A program made the translations under genes and the position numbers. Below are positions 42,416 to 51,607 of a stretch of 64,000 bases of DNA, one piece after another (positions within the stretch are counted from its first letter, which is position 1; each line of letters begins with the position of its first letter). The notes below the pieces were generated by a model that was not told the DNA's origin, did no database searches, and was given only the letters and a program-made list of their open reading frames with translations. Origin of the DNA: Christensenellaceae bacterium (GTDB lineage Bacteria; Bacillota; Clostridia; Christensenellales; CAG-138); the NCBI GenBank assembly GCA_031261085.1, contig JAISKB010000012.1, forward strand, positions 16,855 to 80,854, read 5' to 3'.

Positions 42416-43618
42416 ATGGACGGTTTTAAGAAATCACTCGATACCGCCTTGGGCGTTATCCTGTGCAATATAGTGATTGCAGTGCTTGTGCACCTGATTA
42501 TCGTGATGGAGTTTGTGCCGAGCATGATCATTATGGTAGCGGTGGTGGGCATCATATTGGTGTTGGATAGGTTTGGCGTCGTCAACGCGATGTTCGATGC
42601 CTTCATACACCACAAAGCTGTGGCGATTATCAGCGGGGTCATCTTGCTGATAGCCAGCCCCATCAGCCTAGGCAGCCAAAACTACGCGGCGCACATCACG
42701 ACCACCGCCATCATCTACATGATCGCCTGCCTGGGTTTGAATTTTCAAATGGGCTCCACCGATATGACCAACTTCGCGCCCGCCGCGTTTATGGGGGTTG
42801 GCGCCTATTCTGTAGCGCTTTGCACCGTGAAGCTGGGCTGGTCCCCCTGGGTGGGCATACTGATAGGCATACTGCTCTCCGTGCTGTTTGGCTTGGTTAT
42901 GGGCCTGCCCACGCTTAAAACGAAGGGGTATTACCTTTCGCTGGTGACGATGGCGATGCAGCTCGCGTTTACGCAGGTCATCAATATCATGCCCGCGCTG
43001 GGCGGCTCCAATGGCATACCGGGCGTGGGGCGGTTTACCCTGTTTGGCTTAGAGCTTTACAAGCGCTATACCGTGGCTGGCATACGCTTTGCCCCGCAAA
43101 TACCCTATATGTTTATGTGCCTGGCCTTCTTGGTGGGGCTAACCTATGTCGCCATGCGCGTATACTACTCCAAGAGCGGCTTATCGTTAAACACCATCGC
43201 GCAGGATGATATTGCGGCCAACTGCATGGGCATCAACGTTTCGCGCCAAAAGCTGTTTGCGTTCGTGATAGGCGGCATATTCTGCAGCATCGCGGGCTCG
43301 CTGTTCGCGGGGCTGGATTCCTACGTTGGGCCTGAAACCTACAGCTTCTCCAAATCCCTCATGCTGATTTGCATGCTCATATTGGGCGGTATGGATAATT
43401 CCATCGGCATCATCGCGGGCGCGTTCTTGCTGACGATTATCAGCGAAAAGCTTCGGGATGTGGCCGACTTCCAGCAGCTGGTATATGGGCTGATACTGGT
43501 TATCATGCTGATTGTGCGCCCCAACGGCATCATCCCCAAGCGTGTGCGCAACTATTGCGGCATCACCAAGCGTTCGGTCGTGCGGCCTGCGGAACCTCAA
43601 AAAAACCCGGCGGAATAA
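42416..43618 (+). CDS. ABC transporter permease, LivM-type
   Basis: 400 residues, about ten membrane segments. LivM-like blocks: LNFQMGSTDMTNFAPAAFMG, GLPTLKTKGYYLSLVTMAM, GLSLNTIAQDDIAANCMGIN (coupling loop) and LILGGMDNSIGIIAGAFLL. The N-terminal 100 residues have two extra hydrophobic stretches. AAGGGAGG before ATG. It closes the importer operon. Confidence 0.92.
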   Translation: MDGFKKSLDTALGVILCNIVIAVLVHLIIVMEFVPSMIIMVAVVGIILVLDRFGVVNAMFDAFIHHKAVAIISGVILLIASPISLGSQNYAAHITTTAIIYMIACLGLNFQMGSTDMTNFAPAAFMGVGAYSVALCTVKLGWSPWVGILIGILLSVLFGLVMGLPTLKTKGYYLSLVTMAMQLAFTQVINIMPALGGSNGIPGVGRFTLFGLELYKRYTVAGIRFAPQIPYMFMCLAFLVGLTYVAMRVYYSKSGLSLNTIAQDDIAANCMGINVSRQKLFAFVIGGIFCSIAGSLFAGLDSYVGPETYSFSKSLMLICMLILGGMDNSIGIIAGAFLLTIISEKLRDVADFQQLVYGLILVIMLIVRPNGIIPKRVRNYCGITKRSVVRPAEPQKNPAE

Positions 43619-43676
43619 CGCCGCAAGCCCGTCCTGCGGCAAGGGGCAACGCCCTCTACAATAAAAGAAGTAGCCC

Positions 43677-43716
43677 TCTCCTGAGGTAAGGCGGGGGCGA
43701 AGGGGTGGGGTTGGAC
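43677..43716. repeat. Degenerate GC-rich repeat between importer and Mo-enzyme operons
   Basis: CCTCTCC-TGAGGTAAGGCGGGGGCGAAGGGGTGGGGTT is a diverged form of the CCCTCC...GGAGGGGGTTAGGGGG module. In the rest of the 43619-44088 gap I note GAGAATAA-CGC-TTATTTCTC (about 43880-43900) and the promoter; no gene. Confidence 0.45.
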
Positions 43717-43971
43717 CTCTTGCTCCATCGGGATTGACCCCTTTCGCAAACCATAGAGGCGCTGTAATGGCGTCTTTCTTATTTCGGCCGCGCCTGCGGC
43801 TGATATAAGAATTTCTTATGAGTAATTTCATCATTGGCGAGCGCCTGCTATCGAAATGCCCAAGGCGAAACCGTTCGTCTTAAGCGAGAATAACGCTTAT
43901 TTCTCTACGTTTTTTTATACATGAACCACCGTGGATGAACATATTTTATGGCACTTTGGGGCCGGGTTGTC

Positions 43972-44000
43972 TTCTTTAAGCTATACGGCCGTGTTATAAT
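43972..44000 (+). promoter_or_regulatory. Promoter of the xanthine-dehydrogenase-type operon
   Basis: TATAAT (43995-44000) with a weak -35 TTCTTT 17 bases upstream (43972-43977) and the palindrome ACGGCCGT (43985-43992) inside the spacer. A weak -35 with a strong -10 fits activator control, for example by the LysR protein. Confidence 0.55.
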
Positions 44001-44088
44001 TTATATAAATAAAACAGATACGCGCCGCGCGGCATAATTGGGCCGCCGATGCTTGCAGGTACTTCACATACAAAAGGAGAGGATCGTT

Positions 44089-46449
44089 TTGAATCAAATG
44101 AACGAATCGGTGATCGGTAAAAATATCCCCAGGAGCGATGGACACGCCAAGGTAACGGGCACCATGGTGTATCCTTCCGATGTCATCATCCCCGGCATGA
44201 TGTATGGCGCGGTTTTGCGCAGCCCGCACCCGCATGCCGAAATCGTTAGCGTAGATACCTCCGAGGCCGAAAGGATGGGTGCGGTTTGCCTGACGTATGC
44301 CGACATCAACCCCATCATGTATAACGAGCGCAGCGTAAGCATACCGGCGGCCACCTACCGCGACCGCACCGTGCTGCCCAGCAAGGCGCGCCACTTTGGC
44401 GAGCCGCTTATGGCGGTGGCGGCGGATACCGAGGAGCTTGCCCACAAGGCGGTAAAGGCCATCAAGATAGAATATAAGGTGCTCGAGGCCGTGTATGACC
44501 CCGATGAAGCCATGAAAGAGGGCGCGCCGCAGCTATACGAAAATATCTACTTGGGCGACAATAAGCTCACGGTCAAAAACAACATAGGCGTGGTGCGCAA
44601 TATCGACGAAGGGGACTGCGCAGGCGGCTTTGCCCGCGCGGACCGCATATTTGAGCATACCTTCGACCTGGAGCGCATCTACCACAACCAGCTCGAAACC
44701 AAGTGCGCCGTATGCAAGCCGGAGCCGGATGGTTCGCTGACCGTGTGGGCCACGGCGCAATCCATCCACGCGAACCGGCAGCTTTTGGCGCGCATACTCA
44801 ACATGCCGCTATCCAAGCTCAACGTGGTAAGGCTGCCCTTTGGCGGCGCGTTTGGCTCTAGCATACAGGTAAACACCGTAACGCCCATCTGCGCCTGCCT
44901 GGCGCTGAAGGCGGGCCGCCCGGTGAAGCTTACCAGCGCCCGCGAAGAGGATTTTTACAGCCACCAAAAGTACCCGGCGCGCTTTACGGTAAAGATGGGC
45001 GTCACCAACGATGGCGTCATCACCGCCGCGCATGTGAAGGCGCTCATCGACTTCGGCGCGCATCAGGTGCAGCCGCTGCCCTTCATGGGCTGTACGGCGG
45101 GCTGGTTTGCGTCGCTCTATAAATACGACGGCAACATCCGCTTCGACGGCACGGCCGTATACACCAACAAAACCCCCTGCTGCGCCATGCAGGGCTATGG
45201 CAACCCGCAAATCAACTTTGCCATCGAGAGCATGATCGATATCATCTGCGAGGAGATGCGGTTTTCGGCGGTGGATTTCCGCCTTAAAAACTATCGCGGC
45301 ATAGGCGATGAGTTTTGGGGACAAGGCCCCACCATCCGCTCCATCATCAAGAGCTGCGGCGTGGAGCAAAGCCTGGTAGAAGGCCGCAAGATGACCGACT
45401 TCGAAAACCGCCAGCGGCCCGAAGACAGAACCGGCGATATTCGCCGCGGCTTGGGGCTTGCGCGGGGCTTCCACACCTCGGGCACGGCCGGCCCCAAAGA
45501 GGGCGAGGTTATCGATTACTCCAGCGCGCTGATTAAAATCAACGAGGATGGCTCGGTCGACCTGGTTACCCCGGTTACCGATCACGGCGGCGGAACCTGG
45601 GACGCGCTCAAAAAAATCACCGCCGAAACGCTGCAGGTGCCCTTCGATATGGTGGGGCTTGCCCCGGCGGCCACCACCAACACCGGCTATGACGTGTGTA
45701 CGCACGCAACCCGCGGGGTATATTGCGGCGGCGCGGCGGTATACCATGTGGCCATGAAGGTAAAGGAACGCCTGCTGGAGTATGCGGGCCGCCTGATGGC
45801 GGAGCACGCCTACAACCTCGAGGTCGCCAGGCGGGATGAGCTGGGCCAGGGCGTGGTGCAGGTAAAGCACTTCCCCTCCAAGTTTATGACGATAGGGGAT
45901 ATAGCCAAGCAGGCGCAGATTATGAGCTGGGGCACCATCGCCTATACCGACAGCTACCGCCAGCGCAACTGCCCGCCCTGCTTTACCACCCACTTTGTAG
46001 AGGTGGAGATTGATACCCGCACCGGCGTGATAACAGTGCCCAAGGTGCTCATATTTGGCGACTGCGGCGTGGCGCTCAACCCCGACCTGGTAAAGGGGCA
46101 GCTGATAGGCTCCTTCAACCGGGGCTTCGGCTACACGGTGTTCGAAACCATGCCGCTCAACGAAAAAACCGGCGAGCTGATGAACAAGGGCTTGCTGACC
46201 GATTATAAAACGCCCACCTCCGCCGAAATGCCCAAGATAGAGGATGTAGAGGTCATCCTGTGCGATACCTACGAGCCCTCCGGCCCCTATGGCGCAAAGG
46301 GCATTGGCGAGGCGGCGCTGGCCTCGGTGCAGGCGGCCATCGCCAACGCGGTATACAACGCGGTAGGCATACGCTTTTACAAGCTGCCCATCACGCCGGA
46401 GGTGCTGTTGGCGGCGCTCAAGAAAAAAGAGCAGGAGGCGGCGAAGTAA
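44089..46449 (+). CDS. xdhA: Xanthine-dehydrogenase-family molybdopterin subunit 1 (TTG start)
   Basis: 786-residue large subunit of a molybdenum hydroxylase. N-terminal hammerhead domain starts IGKNIPRSDGHAKVTGTMVY; the ATAQSIH segment carries the conserved Gln near Mo; the catalytic Glu lies in GAKGIGEAALASV near the C-terminus. The usual Mo-cofactor loop GGGFGGKE is altered to FGGAFGSS. TTG 44089 is 9 bases from AAAGGAGAG, while the in-frame ATG at 44098 is too far. First gene of a Mo-FAD-FeS set. Confidence 0.9.
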   Translation: MNQMNESVIGKNIPRSDGHAKVTGTMVYPSDVIIPGMMYGAVLRSPHPHAEIVSVDTSEAERMGAVCLTYADINPIMYNERSVSIPAATYRDRTVLPSKARHFGEPLMAVAADTEELAHKAVKAIKIEYKVLEAVYDPDEAMKEGAPQLYENIYLGDNKLTVKNNIGVVRNIDEGDCAGGFARADRIFEHTFDLERIYHNQLETKCAVCKPEPDGSLTVWATAQSIHANRQLLARILNMPLSKLNVVRLPFGGAFGSSIQVNTVTPICACLALKAGRPVKLTSAREEDFYSHQKYPARFTVKMGVTNDGVITAAHVKALIDFGAHQVQPLPFMGCTAGWFASLYKYDGNIRFDGTAVYTNKTPCCAMQGYGNPQINFAIESMIDIICEEMRFSAVDFRLKNYRGIGDEFWGQGPTIRSIIKSCGVEQSLVEGRKMTDFENRQRPEDRTGDIRRGLGLARGFHTSGTAGPKEGEVIDYSSALIKINEDGSVDLVTPVTDHGGGTWDALKKITAETLQVPFDMVGLAPAATTNTGYDVCTHATRGVYCGGAAVYHVAMKVKERLLEYAGRLMAEHAYNLEVARRDELGQGVVQVKHFPSKFMTIGDIAKQAQIMSWGTIAYTDSYRQRNCPPCFTTHFVEVEIDTRTGVITVPKVLIFGDCGVALNPDLVKGQLIGSFNRGFGYTVFETMPLNEKTGELMNKGLLTDYKTPTSAEMPKIEDVEVILCDTYEPSGPYGAKGIGEAALASVQAAIANAVYNAVGIRFYKLPITPEVLLAALKKKEQEAAK

Positions 46450-47334
46450 ATGAACACCAAAATTTTAGAAAACGAATTTGAATACAGCAAGCCGGGTTCG
46501 CTCGAAGAGGTGCTGGAGACGCTGGCTACCAAGCAAAACGTGCGCATATTCGCGGGCGGAACCGACCTGATCGTGAAGCTTAAGCTGGGCGCCCTGCCGG
46601 ATATGGAGCATATGCTGGATATCAACGGCGTGGAGGAGCTGGGCAAAATCGAAACCCGTGCGGATGGCTTGGAGATATTTGCGGGCGCCAAGCTGTGGAG
46701 CATCGAGAGCGACCGGCGGGTCGAAGAAAATTATCCGGCCCTGCGGGAGGCGATTCAGGCCATGGCCTCGATATCGGTGCGCAATATGGCGACGCTGGGC
46801 GGCAATTTTTGCAATGCTTCCCCCGTGGCGGATGCCGTGGGGCCCGTCATGTGCTATGGCGGCAAGGTGCGCATGCAGAGCAAGCGCGGCGCGCGCGAGG
46901 TAAACGCGGTGGATTTCTTCTTGGCGCCCGGCGTTTCGGTGCTCGAGAAGGGAGAGCTGCTCACCTCGGTATACCTGCCCGCGCCCAAGGCGCATACCGG
47001 CCACGCGTTCGTTAAAATGGGCCGGGTAAAGAGCGACATCGCCAAAATCAGCATCACGGCGGTGCTGGAGCGGGAGGGGGATAGGATCGCATCCTGCCGC
47101 CTGGCGATGGGCTCGGTGGCGGCAAGGCCGCTGTTCCTCAAAGCTATCGGCGAGGGGCTTGCGGGCAAGGCGATGACGGAGGCGCTGGCGCAAGAGACCG
47201 CGCAGAATATATCCGACTTTATCAAACCCATCGGCGATAACCGCACCACGGCGGAATACCGCACGGATGTGGCAAAGGTCATCGCGCGCGACGCGCTGGT
47301 GTCCGCGTGGAAAAACAGCGGAGGTACACTGTAA
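46450..47334 (+). CDS. xdhB: Xanthine-dehydrogenase-family FAD-binding subunit 1
   Basis: 294 residues. FAD contacts: VRIFAGGTDLIVKLKLG and the pyrophosphate loop MATLGGNFCNASPVAD, followed by the CO-dehydrogenase flavoprotein C-terminal domain (AFVKMGRVKSDIAKISI). It passes electrons from the 2Fe-2S subunit to NAD or another acceptor. Starts directly after the stop of the Mo subunit and overlaps the next start by one base. Confidence 0.92.
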   Translation: MNTKILENEFEYSKPGSLEEVLETLATKQNVRIFAGGTDLIVKLKLGALPDMEHMLDINGVEELGKIETRADGLEIFAGAKLWSIESDRRVEENYPALREAIQAMASISVRNMATLGGNFCNASPVADAVGPVMCYGGKVRMQSKRGAREVNAVDFFLAPGVSVLEKGELLTSVYLPAPKAHTGHAFVKMGRVKSDIAKISITAVLEREGDRIASCRLAMGSVAARPLFLKAIGEGLAGKAMTEALAQETAQNISDFIKPIGDNRTTAEYRTDVAKVIARDALVSAWKNSGGTL

Positions 47335-47816
47335 TGAGCATGCATCCAATCACGCTGAAGGTAAACGGCAAGCCGCACACGCTGCTGGTCAAAAGCAACG
47401 AATTGCTGGTGAACGTGCTGCGCGACAAGCTGTTCCTCACCGGCACAAAATATGGCTGCGGCATAGCGGAATGCGGCGCCTGCACCATCATGAAGGATAA
47501 ACGCTCCATCATGAGCTGCCTCGTGCCGGCGGTGGTGGCGGATGGCTGGGAAATCACCACCTCCGAAGGCCTGTCGAAGGGCGACAAGCTCTCCCCGGTA
47601 CAGGAGGCGTTTGTGGACCTTGCGGCCATACAATGCGGCTTTTGCACGCCGGGCATGGTGGTAACCGCCACGGCGCTGCTCCACGAAAACCCAAACCCGG
47701 ATGAGGACTTTATTAGAGACTACCTGCGCGGCAACTTCTGCCGCTGCACGGGCTATGTGGCCATGTCGAAGGCGGTGCTGGCCGCCGCGGCCAAAATGAA
47801 GGAGGAGGCCCAATGA
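47334..47816 (+). CDS. xdhC: Xanthine-dehydrogenase-family 2Fe-2S subunit 1
   Basis: 160 residues with two 2Fe-2S clusters. Plant-ferredoxin-like cluster: GTKYGCGIAECGACTI with a later Cys in IMSCLVPAV. The second, all-helical domain has CGFCTPGMVV and CRCTGYVAM. GGAGG lies 9 bases before ATG 47334; a longer frame from 47307 runs inside the FAD gene. Overlaps the second FAD-subunit gene by 4 bases, so both enzymes are in one transcript. Confidence 0.94.
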   Translation: MSMHPITLKVNGKPHTLLVKSNELLVNVLRDKLFLTGTKYGCGIAECGACTIMKDKRSIMSCLVPAVVADGWEITTSEGLSKGDKLSPVQEAFVDLAAIQCGFCTPGMVVTATALLHENPNPDEDFIRDYLRGNFCRCTGYVAMSKAVLAAAAKMKEEAQ

Positions 47817-48664
47817 AGGAATTTGCTTTTGTAAACGCGCCTACGCTCGATAGCGCGGTCGCTTTGCTGGGCGAGCTGGGCGAAAAGGCGTATGTGGTAG
47901 CGGGCGGCACCAACGTGATGGTGGATATCCGCGTCGGCAAGCGCAACGGCCGCACGCTGGTGAACATACGCGACATCGGCGCGCTGAAGGGCATCTCTTT
48001 ACAAAACGATGAGATGCGGGTAGGGGCGCTTGCCACACTGTCGCAAATCGCCGCTTCCGAGCTGCTCAAAGAAAAGGCGCCCTGCCTATACATGGCGGCC
48101 AACGTCTTTGCGGACCCGACCACCAGGAACAGCGCCACCATCGCGGGCAACTGCGCCGGCGCCTCCCCCGCGGCGGATACCGCGCCCTCGCTGCTTGCGC
48201 TAAACGCCATAGCGCATATCGTAAGCGCGAAGGGGGAACGGCAGCTCAACATGAACGAGTTTTTTGCGGGCGTGAACCGAACGCACCTGCAGCCCGGCGA
48301 GCTCATCACGCATTTTACATTCAAGCCCAGCAAAAGCGGCTTTATCAAGCTGGGCATCCGCAATTCCATGGCCATCTCCATCGTGACGGCGGCGGCGGCC
48401 CTCGAGCTTGCGGGCGATGTGGTAACGACCTGCCGTGTGGCGCTGGGTTCGGTAGCGCCCACGCCGGTGCGCGCCAAAAGCGTGGAGGCGGCGCTAACCG
48501 GTCAGCGGCTTACCGAAGAACTTTTGGCGCACGCGGCGGAGCGTGTGCGGGAGGATATATCCCCCATCGATGATGTGCGGGCAACGGGCGCGTACCGGCG
48601 CGAGGTAGCGCCGGTGTGCGTAAAGCGCGCCGTCAAGCTGGCCGCATACGGCGAATGCAGGTAA
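47813..48664 (+). CDS. xdhB: Xanthine-dehydrogenase-family FAD-binding subunit 2
   Basis: 283 residues. FAD motifs AYVVAGGTNVMVDIRVG and SATIAGNCAGASPAADTAPS. Clearly homologous to the first FAD subunit but diverged, including the loop change GGNF to AGNC, so it is not a recent copy. Begins the second, FAD-FeS-Mo ordered set, translationally coupled to the preceding FeS gene. Confidence 0.9.
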   Translation: MKEFAFVNAPTLDSAVALLGELGEKAYVVAGGTNVMVDIRVGKRNGRTLVNIRDIGALKGISLQNDEMRVGALATLSQIAASELLKEKAPCLYMAANVFADPTTRNSATIAGNCAGASPAADTAPSLLALNAIAHIVSAKGERQLNMNEFFAGVNRTHLQPGELITHFTFKPSKSGFIKLGIRNSMAISIVTAAAALELAGDVVTTCRVALGSVAPTPVRAKSVEAALTGQRLTEELLAHAAERVREDISPIDDVRATGAYRREVAPVCVKRAVKLAAYGECR

Positions 48665-48676
48665 GGAGGCTATCCT

Positions 48677-49165
48677 ATGTGCGATAAAATCAAAATAAAC
48701 CTGGTGGTGAACGGCGAGCCGGTCACATTCGAGGTGCAGCCGCATGTAAGCCTGCTGCGCGCTCTGCGGGATAATTACTATTACGACGTGAAATGCGGCT
48801 GCGAGGAGGGCGACTGCGGCACCTGCACCGTGCTGCTCGATGGCATTGCCACCAAAAGCTGCATCACGCTGGCCGCCGCCTGCGAGGGCCACGAGGTGTG
48901 GACGGATAAGGGCCTTGGCTACAACGACGCGCTGGCGGCGCGCCTGCAGGCCGCGTTTGTGGAATGCGGCTCCATCCAGTGCGGCTTCTGCTCGCCCGGC
49001 ATGATCGTGGCGGGGGTGCATTACCTAAAGCACGGCGGCAAGGCGGATAGGCGCGCCATAAAGCGGAGCATTTCGGGCAACCTGTGCCGCTGCACCGGCT
49101 ATGTAAAAATCGTGGATGCGATTTATAAGGTCGCGCAAGAAATCGAGAGGGGGGCGCTCGCATGA
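48677..49165 (+). CDS. xdhC: Xanthine-dehydrogenase-family 2Fe-2S subunit 2
   Basis: 162 residues. First cluster VKCGCEEGDCGTCTV with later Cys in SCITLAA, second cluster CGFCSPGMIV and CRCTGYVKI. All eight cluster cysteines are present. AAGGAGG stands before ATG 48677. ATGA overlap with the Mo subunit that follows. Confidence 0.94.
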   Translation: MCDKIKINLVVNGEPVTFEVQPHVSLLRALRDNYYYDVKCGCEEGDCGTCTVLLDGIATKSCITLAAACEGHEVWTDKGLGYNDALAARLQAAFVECGSIQCGFCSPGMIVAGVHYLKHGGKADRRAIKRSISGNLCRCTGYVKIVDAIYKVAQEIERGALA

Positions 49166-51477
49166 AGAAAAACCTACAACTGGTCGGCACCGCTGTGCCC
49201 CGCCACGACGCGTGGGCAAAGGCCAAGGGCGAGCAGCTCTACAGCGATGATTTCACCATGCCCCAAATGCTGTATGGCAAGGTGCTGCGCAGCAAATACC
49301 CCGCGGCCATACTGCGCGGCATCGATATAAGCAAAGCCAAGGCGCTGCCGGGCGTGCGCGCGGTGCTCACCGCGGCGGATGTGCCCAAAAACGAGGATAT
49401 CACCAAATTCGGCCAAATGCGGGATGTCGGCGGCGGGTTTGAAGGCCTGTATAAGGTGCTGGCCAACGGCAAGGTGCGCTCCAAAAGCGAGGCCATCGCG
49501 CTGGTGGCGGCGGATACCGAGGAGCTTGCCGAGTATGCCTGCACGCTCATCGAGGTGGATTATGAGGTGACCGAGGGCGTGTTCGACCCGCGTGAATCCA
49601 TCAAAGAGGGCGCGTATGTGGTATCCAGCGAGGATAAAGACAATATCGTGATGCGCACCAAGGTGGAGGATGGCGATATCAACGCGGCATGGGCGCTGTG
49701 CGATGTGGTCGTAGAAGGCGATTATTTCACCACCCCGCACGAGCACGCTTACATCGAAACCGAGGGCGGCATGGCCTGGATAGATGAAAACGAGGTCGTA
49801 ACGCTGCGCGTGGGCACGCAGGTGCTGGAGCATTACCGTACCATGGCCAAGATACTGGGCCTGCCGCATACCAAGGTGCGCAATATGAGCGTGCCGATGG
49901 GCGGCGGCTTTGGCGGCAAAGAGGATATGACCGTGGAGATGTACCTGGCGCTGCTGACCCTTGCCACGCGCCGCCCGGTTAAGATGGTGTGGAGCCGCGA
50001 GGAATCTATGGACACCCACGCCAAGCGCCACCCCGAATATTTACATTATAAAACCGGCGCCACCAAGGATGGTAAAATCATGGCGCAGGAGGTTTCCATC
50101 GTGATGGATAGCGGCAGCTACACCTACCTTACGCCCTGGGTGCAGATGTATTCTACCCAGGCGGCTGCCGGGCCTTACCAAATCCCCAACGTGCGGGTGC
50201 AGAGCGTGTCGGCGTTTACCAACAACACGTTTTCCAGCGCCAACCGCGGCTTTGGCGGCACGCAGGTGAATTTCGCCTACGAGCGCCAAATCGAGGAGCT
50301 GGCGGCCAAGCTCAACATGAGCCCGCTGGAGCTGCGCCGCCGCAACATCGTACACAATGGCGATCCGTTGCCCACCGGGTTTATCCCGCAGGGGCACATC
50401 GCGCTCGAGGAGCTGCTCGCCAAGGTCGATAAAGAGCTCAACCGCACGCCCAAGCCCGAGCGCCTGCCCGACGGGCGCAAGGTGGGCCGCGCCATCGCCA
50501 TAGGGCATATGGTATATGGACGCCTTACCTTTTTGCACGATTCCTCCCGCGTATCCCTGCGCGTGGAGCTCGACGGCTCCGTTACGCTCCGCGCCGGCGT
50601 GCCGGATTTGGGCGGCGGCCAAGCCAGCGTGCTGTGCCAAATCATCGCGGAGGAGCTGGGGCTTAAAATCACGGATGTGCACCCCTATATTATGGATACC
50701 CACCTTACCCCGCTGTGCGGCACCACCACGGCCACGCGCCAGCTATATATGAGCGGCAACGCCACCTACAAGTGCGTTTCCATCATGAAGGAGCGTGTGC
50801 TCGAAAAGGCTTCCAGCATACTGGGGTATCCGCCCGACATGCTGGAGCTGGCCAACCGCAAGGTATATCTTATCAACAACCCGCTGGTCAATATCCCCTT
50901 CGAAACGGTCATAGGGCATATCAGCAACGATGGCGGCGAGCTGGAGCTGATTGCGCAATTCAACGCGCCGTTCACCGAGGTGCCGGACTTGGCGGACATC
51001 AAGAGCCGCTTAAACCCAGACCTCACCTACACCTGCCATGGCGTAGAGGTGGCGGTCGATGAAGAGACCGGCCAATTTGAGATGCTGCGGCTGATTGCGG
51101 CCTGCGACGCGGGCAAGATGATCAATAAAAATTCCTGCGAGGGGCAAATCGAGGGCGGCGCCGTGTATGACGCGCTTTGGGCCACGCATGAGGATTTACA
51201 GTGGCGAAATGGCATCACTAAGGCGAATAATTTTTCGACCTATCTCATACCCACCTCGGTGGATGTGCCGGACGTGGAGACCATTATACTCGAAAGCGGC
51301 GGCGGCCTGGGGCCGTATGGCGCAAAGGGCGTGGGTGAGCCCAGCGATAACTCCATAGCGCCGGCGCTGGTCAACGCCATCCGGGATGCGATTGGCACGG
51401 GGCTAAACCTCAACAAAATGCCCGTCACCGCCGAAAAGATACTGGCGGCGGTAAAGGGCATAGATATAGAAAAATAG
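49162..51477 (+). CDS. xdhA: Xanthine-dehydrogenase-family molybdopterin subunit 2
   Basis: 771 residues. It keeps the canonical Mo-cofactor loop MGGGFGGKEDMTVE, a conserved Gln in VGTQVLEHYR, SANRGFGGTQVNFAYE, and the catalytic Glu in GAKGVGEPSDNS. These differ from subunit 1, so the two enzymes probably act on different substrates, for example hypoxanthine/xanthine against another azaheterocycle. No maturation factor or selenium-insertion gene is found in the window. A strong terminator follows. Confidence 0.92.
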   Translation: MKKNLQLVGTAVPRHDAWAKAKGEQLYSDDFTMPQMLYGKVLRSKYPAAILRGIDISKAKALPGVRAVLTAADVPKNEDITKFGQMRDVGGGFEGLYKVLANGKVRSKSEAIALVAADTEELAEYACTLIEVDYEVTEGVFDPRESIKEGAYVVSSEDKDNIVMRTKVEDGDINAAWALCDVVVEGDYFTTPHEHAYIETEGGMAWIDENEVVTLRVGTQVLEHYRTMAKILGLPHTKVRNMSVPMGGGFGGKEDMTVEMYLALLTLATRRPVKMVWSREESMDTHAKRHPEYLHYKTGATKDGKIMAQEVSIVMDSGSYTYLTPWVQMYSTQAAAGPYQIPNVRVQSVSAFTNNTFSSANRGFGGTQVNFAYERQIEELAAKLNMSPLELRRRNIVHNGDPLPTGFIPQGHIALEELLAKVDKELNRTPKPERLPDGRKVGRAIAIGHMVYGRLTFLHDSSRVSLRVELDGSVTLRAGVPDLGGGQASVLCQIIAEELGLKITDVHPYIMDTHLTPLCGTTTATRQLYMSGNATYKCVSIMKERVLEKASSILGYPPDMLELANRKVYLINNPLVNIPFETVIGHISNDGGELELIAQFNAPFTEVPDLADIKSRLNPDLTYTCHGVEVAVDEETGQFEMLRLIAACDAGKMINKNSCEGQIEGGAVYDALWATHEDLQWRNGITKANNFSTYLIPTSVDVPDVETIILESGGGLGPYGAKGVGEPSDNSIAPALVNAIRDAIGTGLNLNKMPVTAEKILAAVKGIDIEK

Positions 51478-51495
51478 GGGGGTGCCACCCCCTAA

Positions 51496-51524
51496 CCCCC
51501 TCCTTTTGGAGGGGGAATTTTTTT
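51496..51524 (+). terminator. Terminator of the Mo-enzyme operon
   Basis: CCCCCTCC-TTTT-GGAGGGGG-AA followed by seven T. It is also an inverted copy of the repeat module at 7476 and 13768, showing that this family can act as a terminator. Confidence 0.9.
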
Positions 51525-51526
51525 GT

Positions 51527-51590
51527 CATCTCGAAAAAATGGAAATGGGTTCTGCGCTCAAATGGGGGCGCGGGGGCTTGCCCCCGCAAA
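51527..51590. repeat. Second copy of the composite intergenic repeat
   Basis: TCATCTCGAAAAAATGG, then AAATGGGGG, then GCGGGGGC-TT-GCCCCCGC and AAACA. Order and spacing match 13683-13750. Confidence 0.8.
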
Positions 51591-51607
51591 CAAAAAATCA
51601 ATATACC

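Noticed and set aside
44089..51477. Selenocysteine-encoding TGA codons in the molybdenum hydroxylases
   Set aside because: All six frames are uninterrupted and of normal length, so no in-frame TGA is read through.
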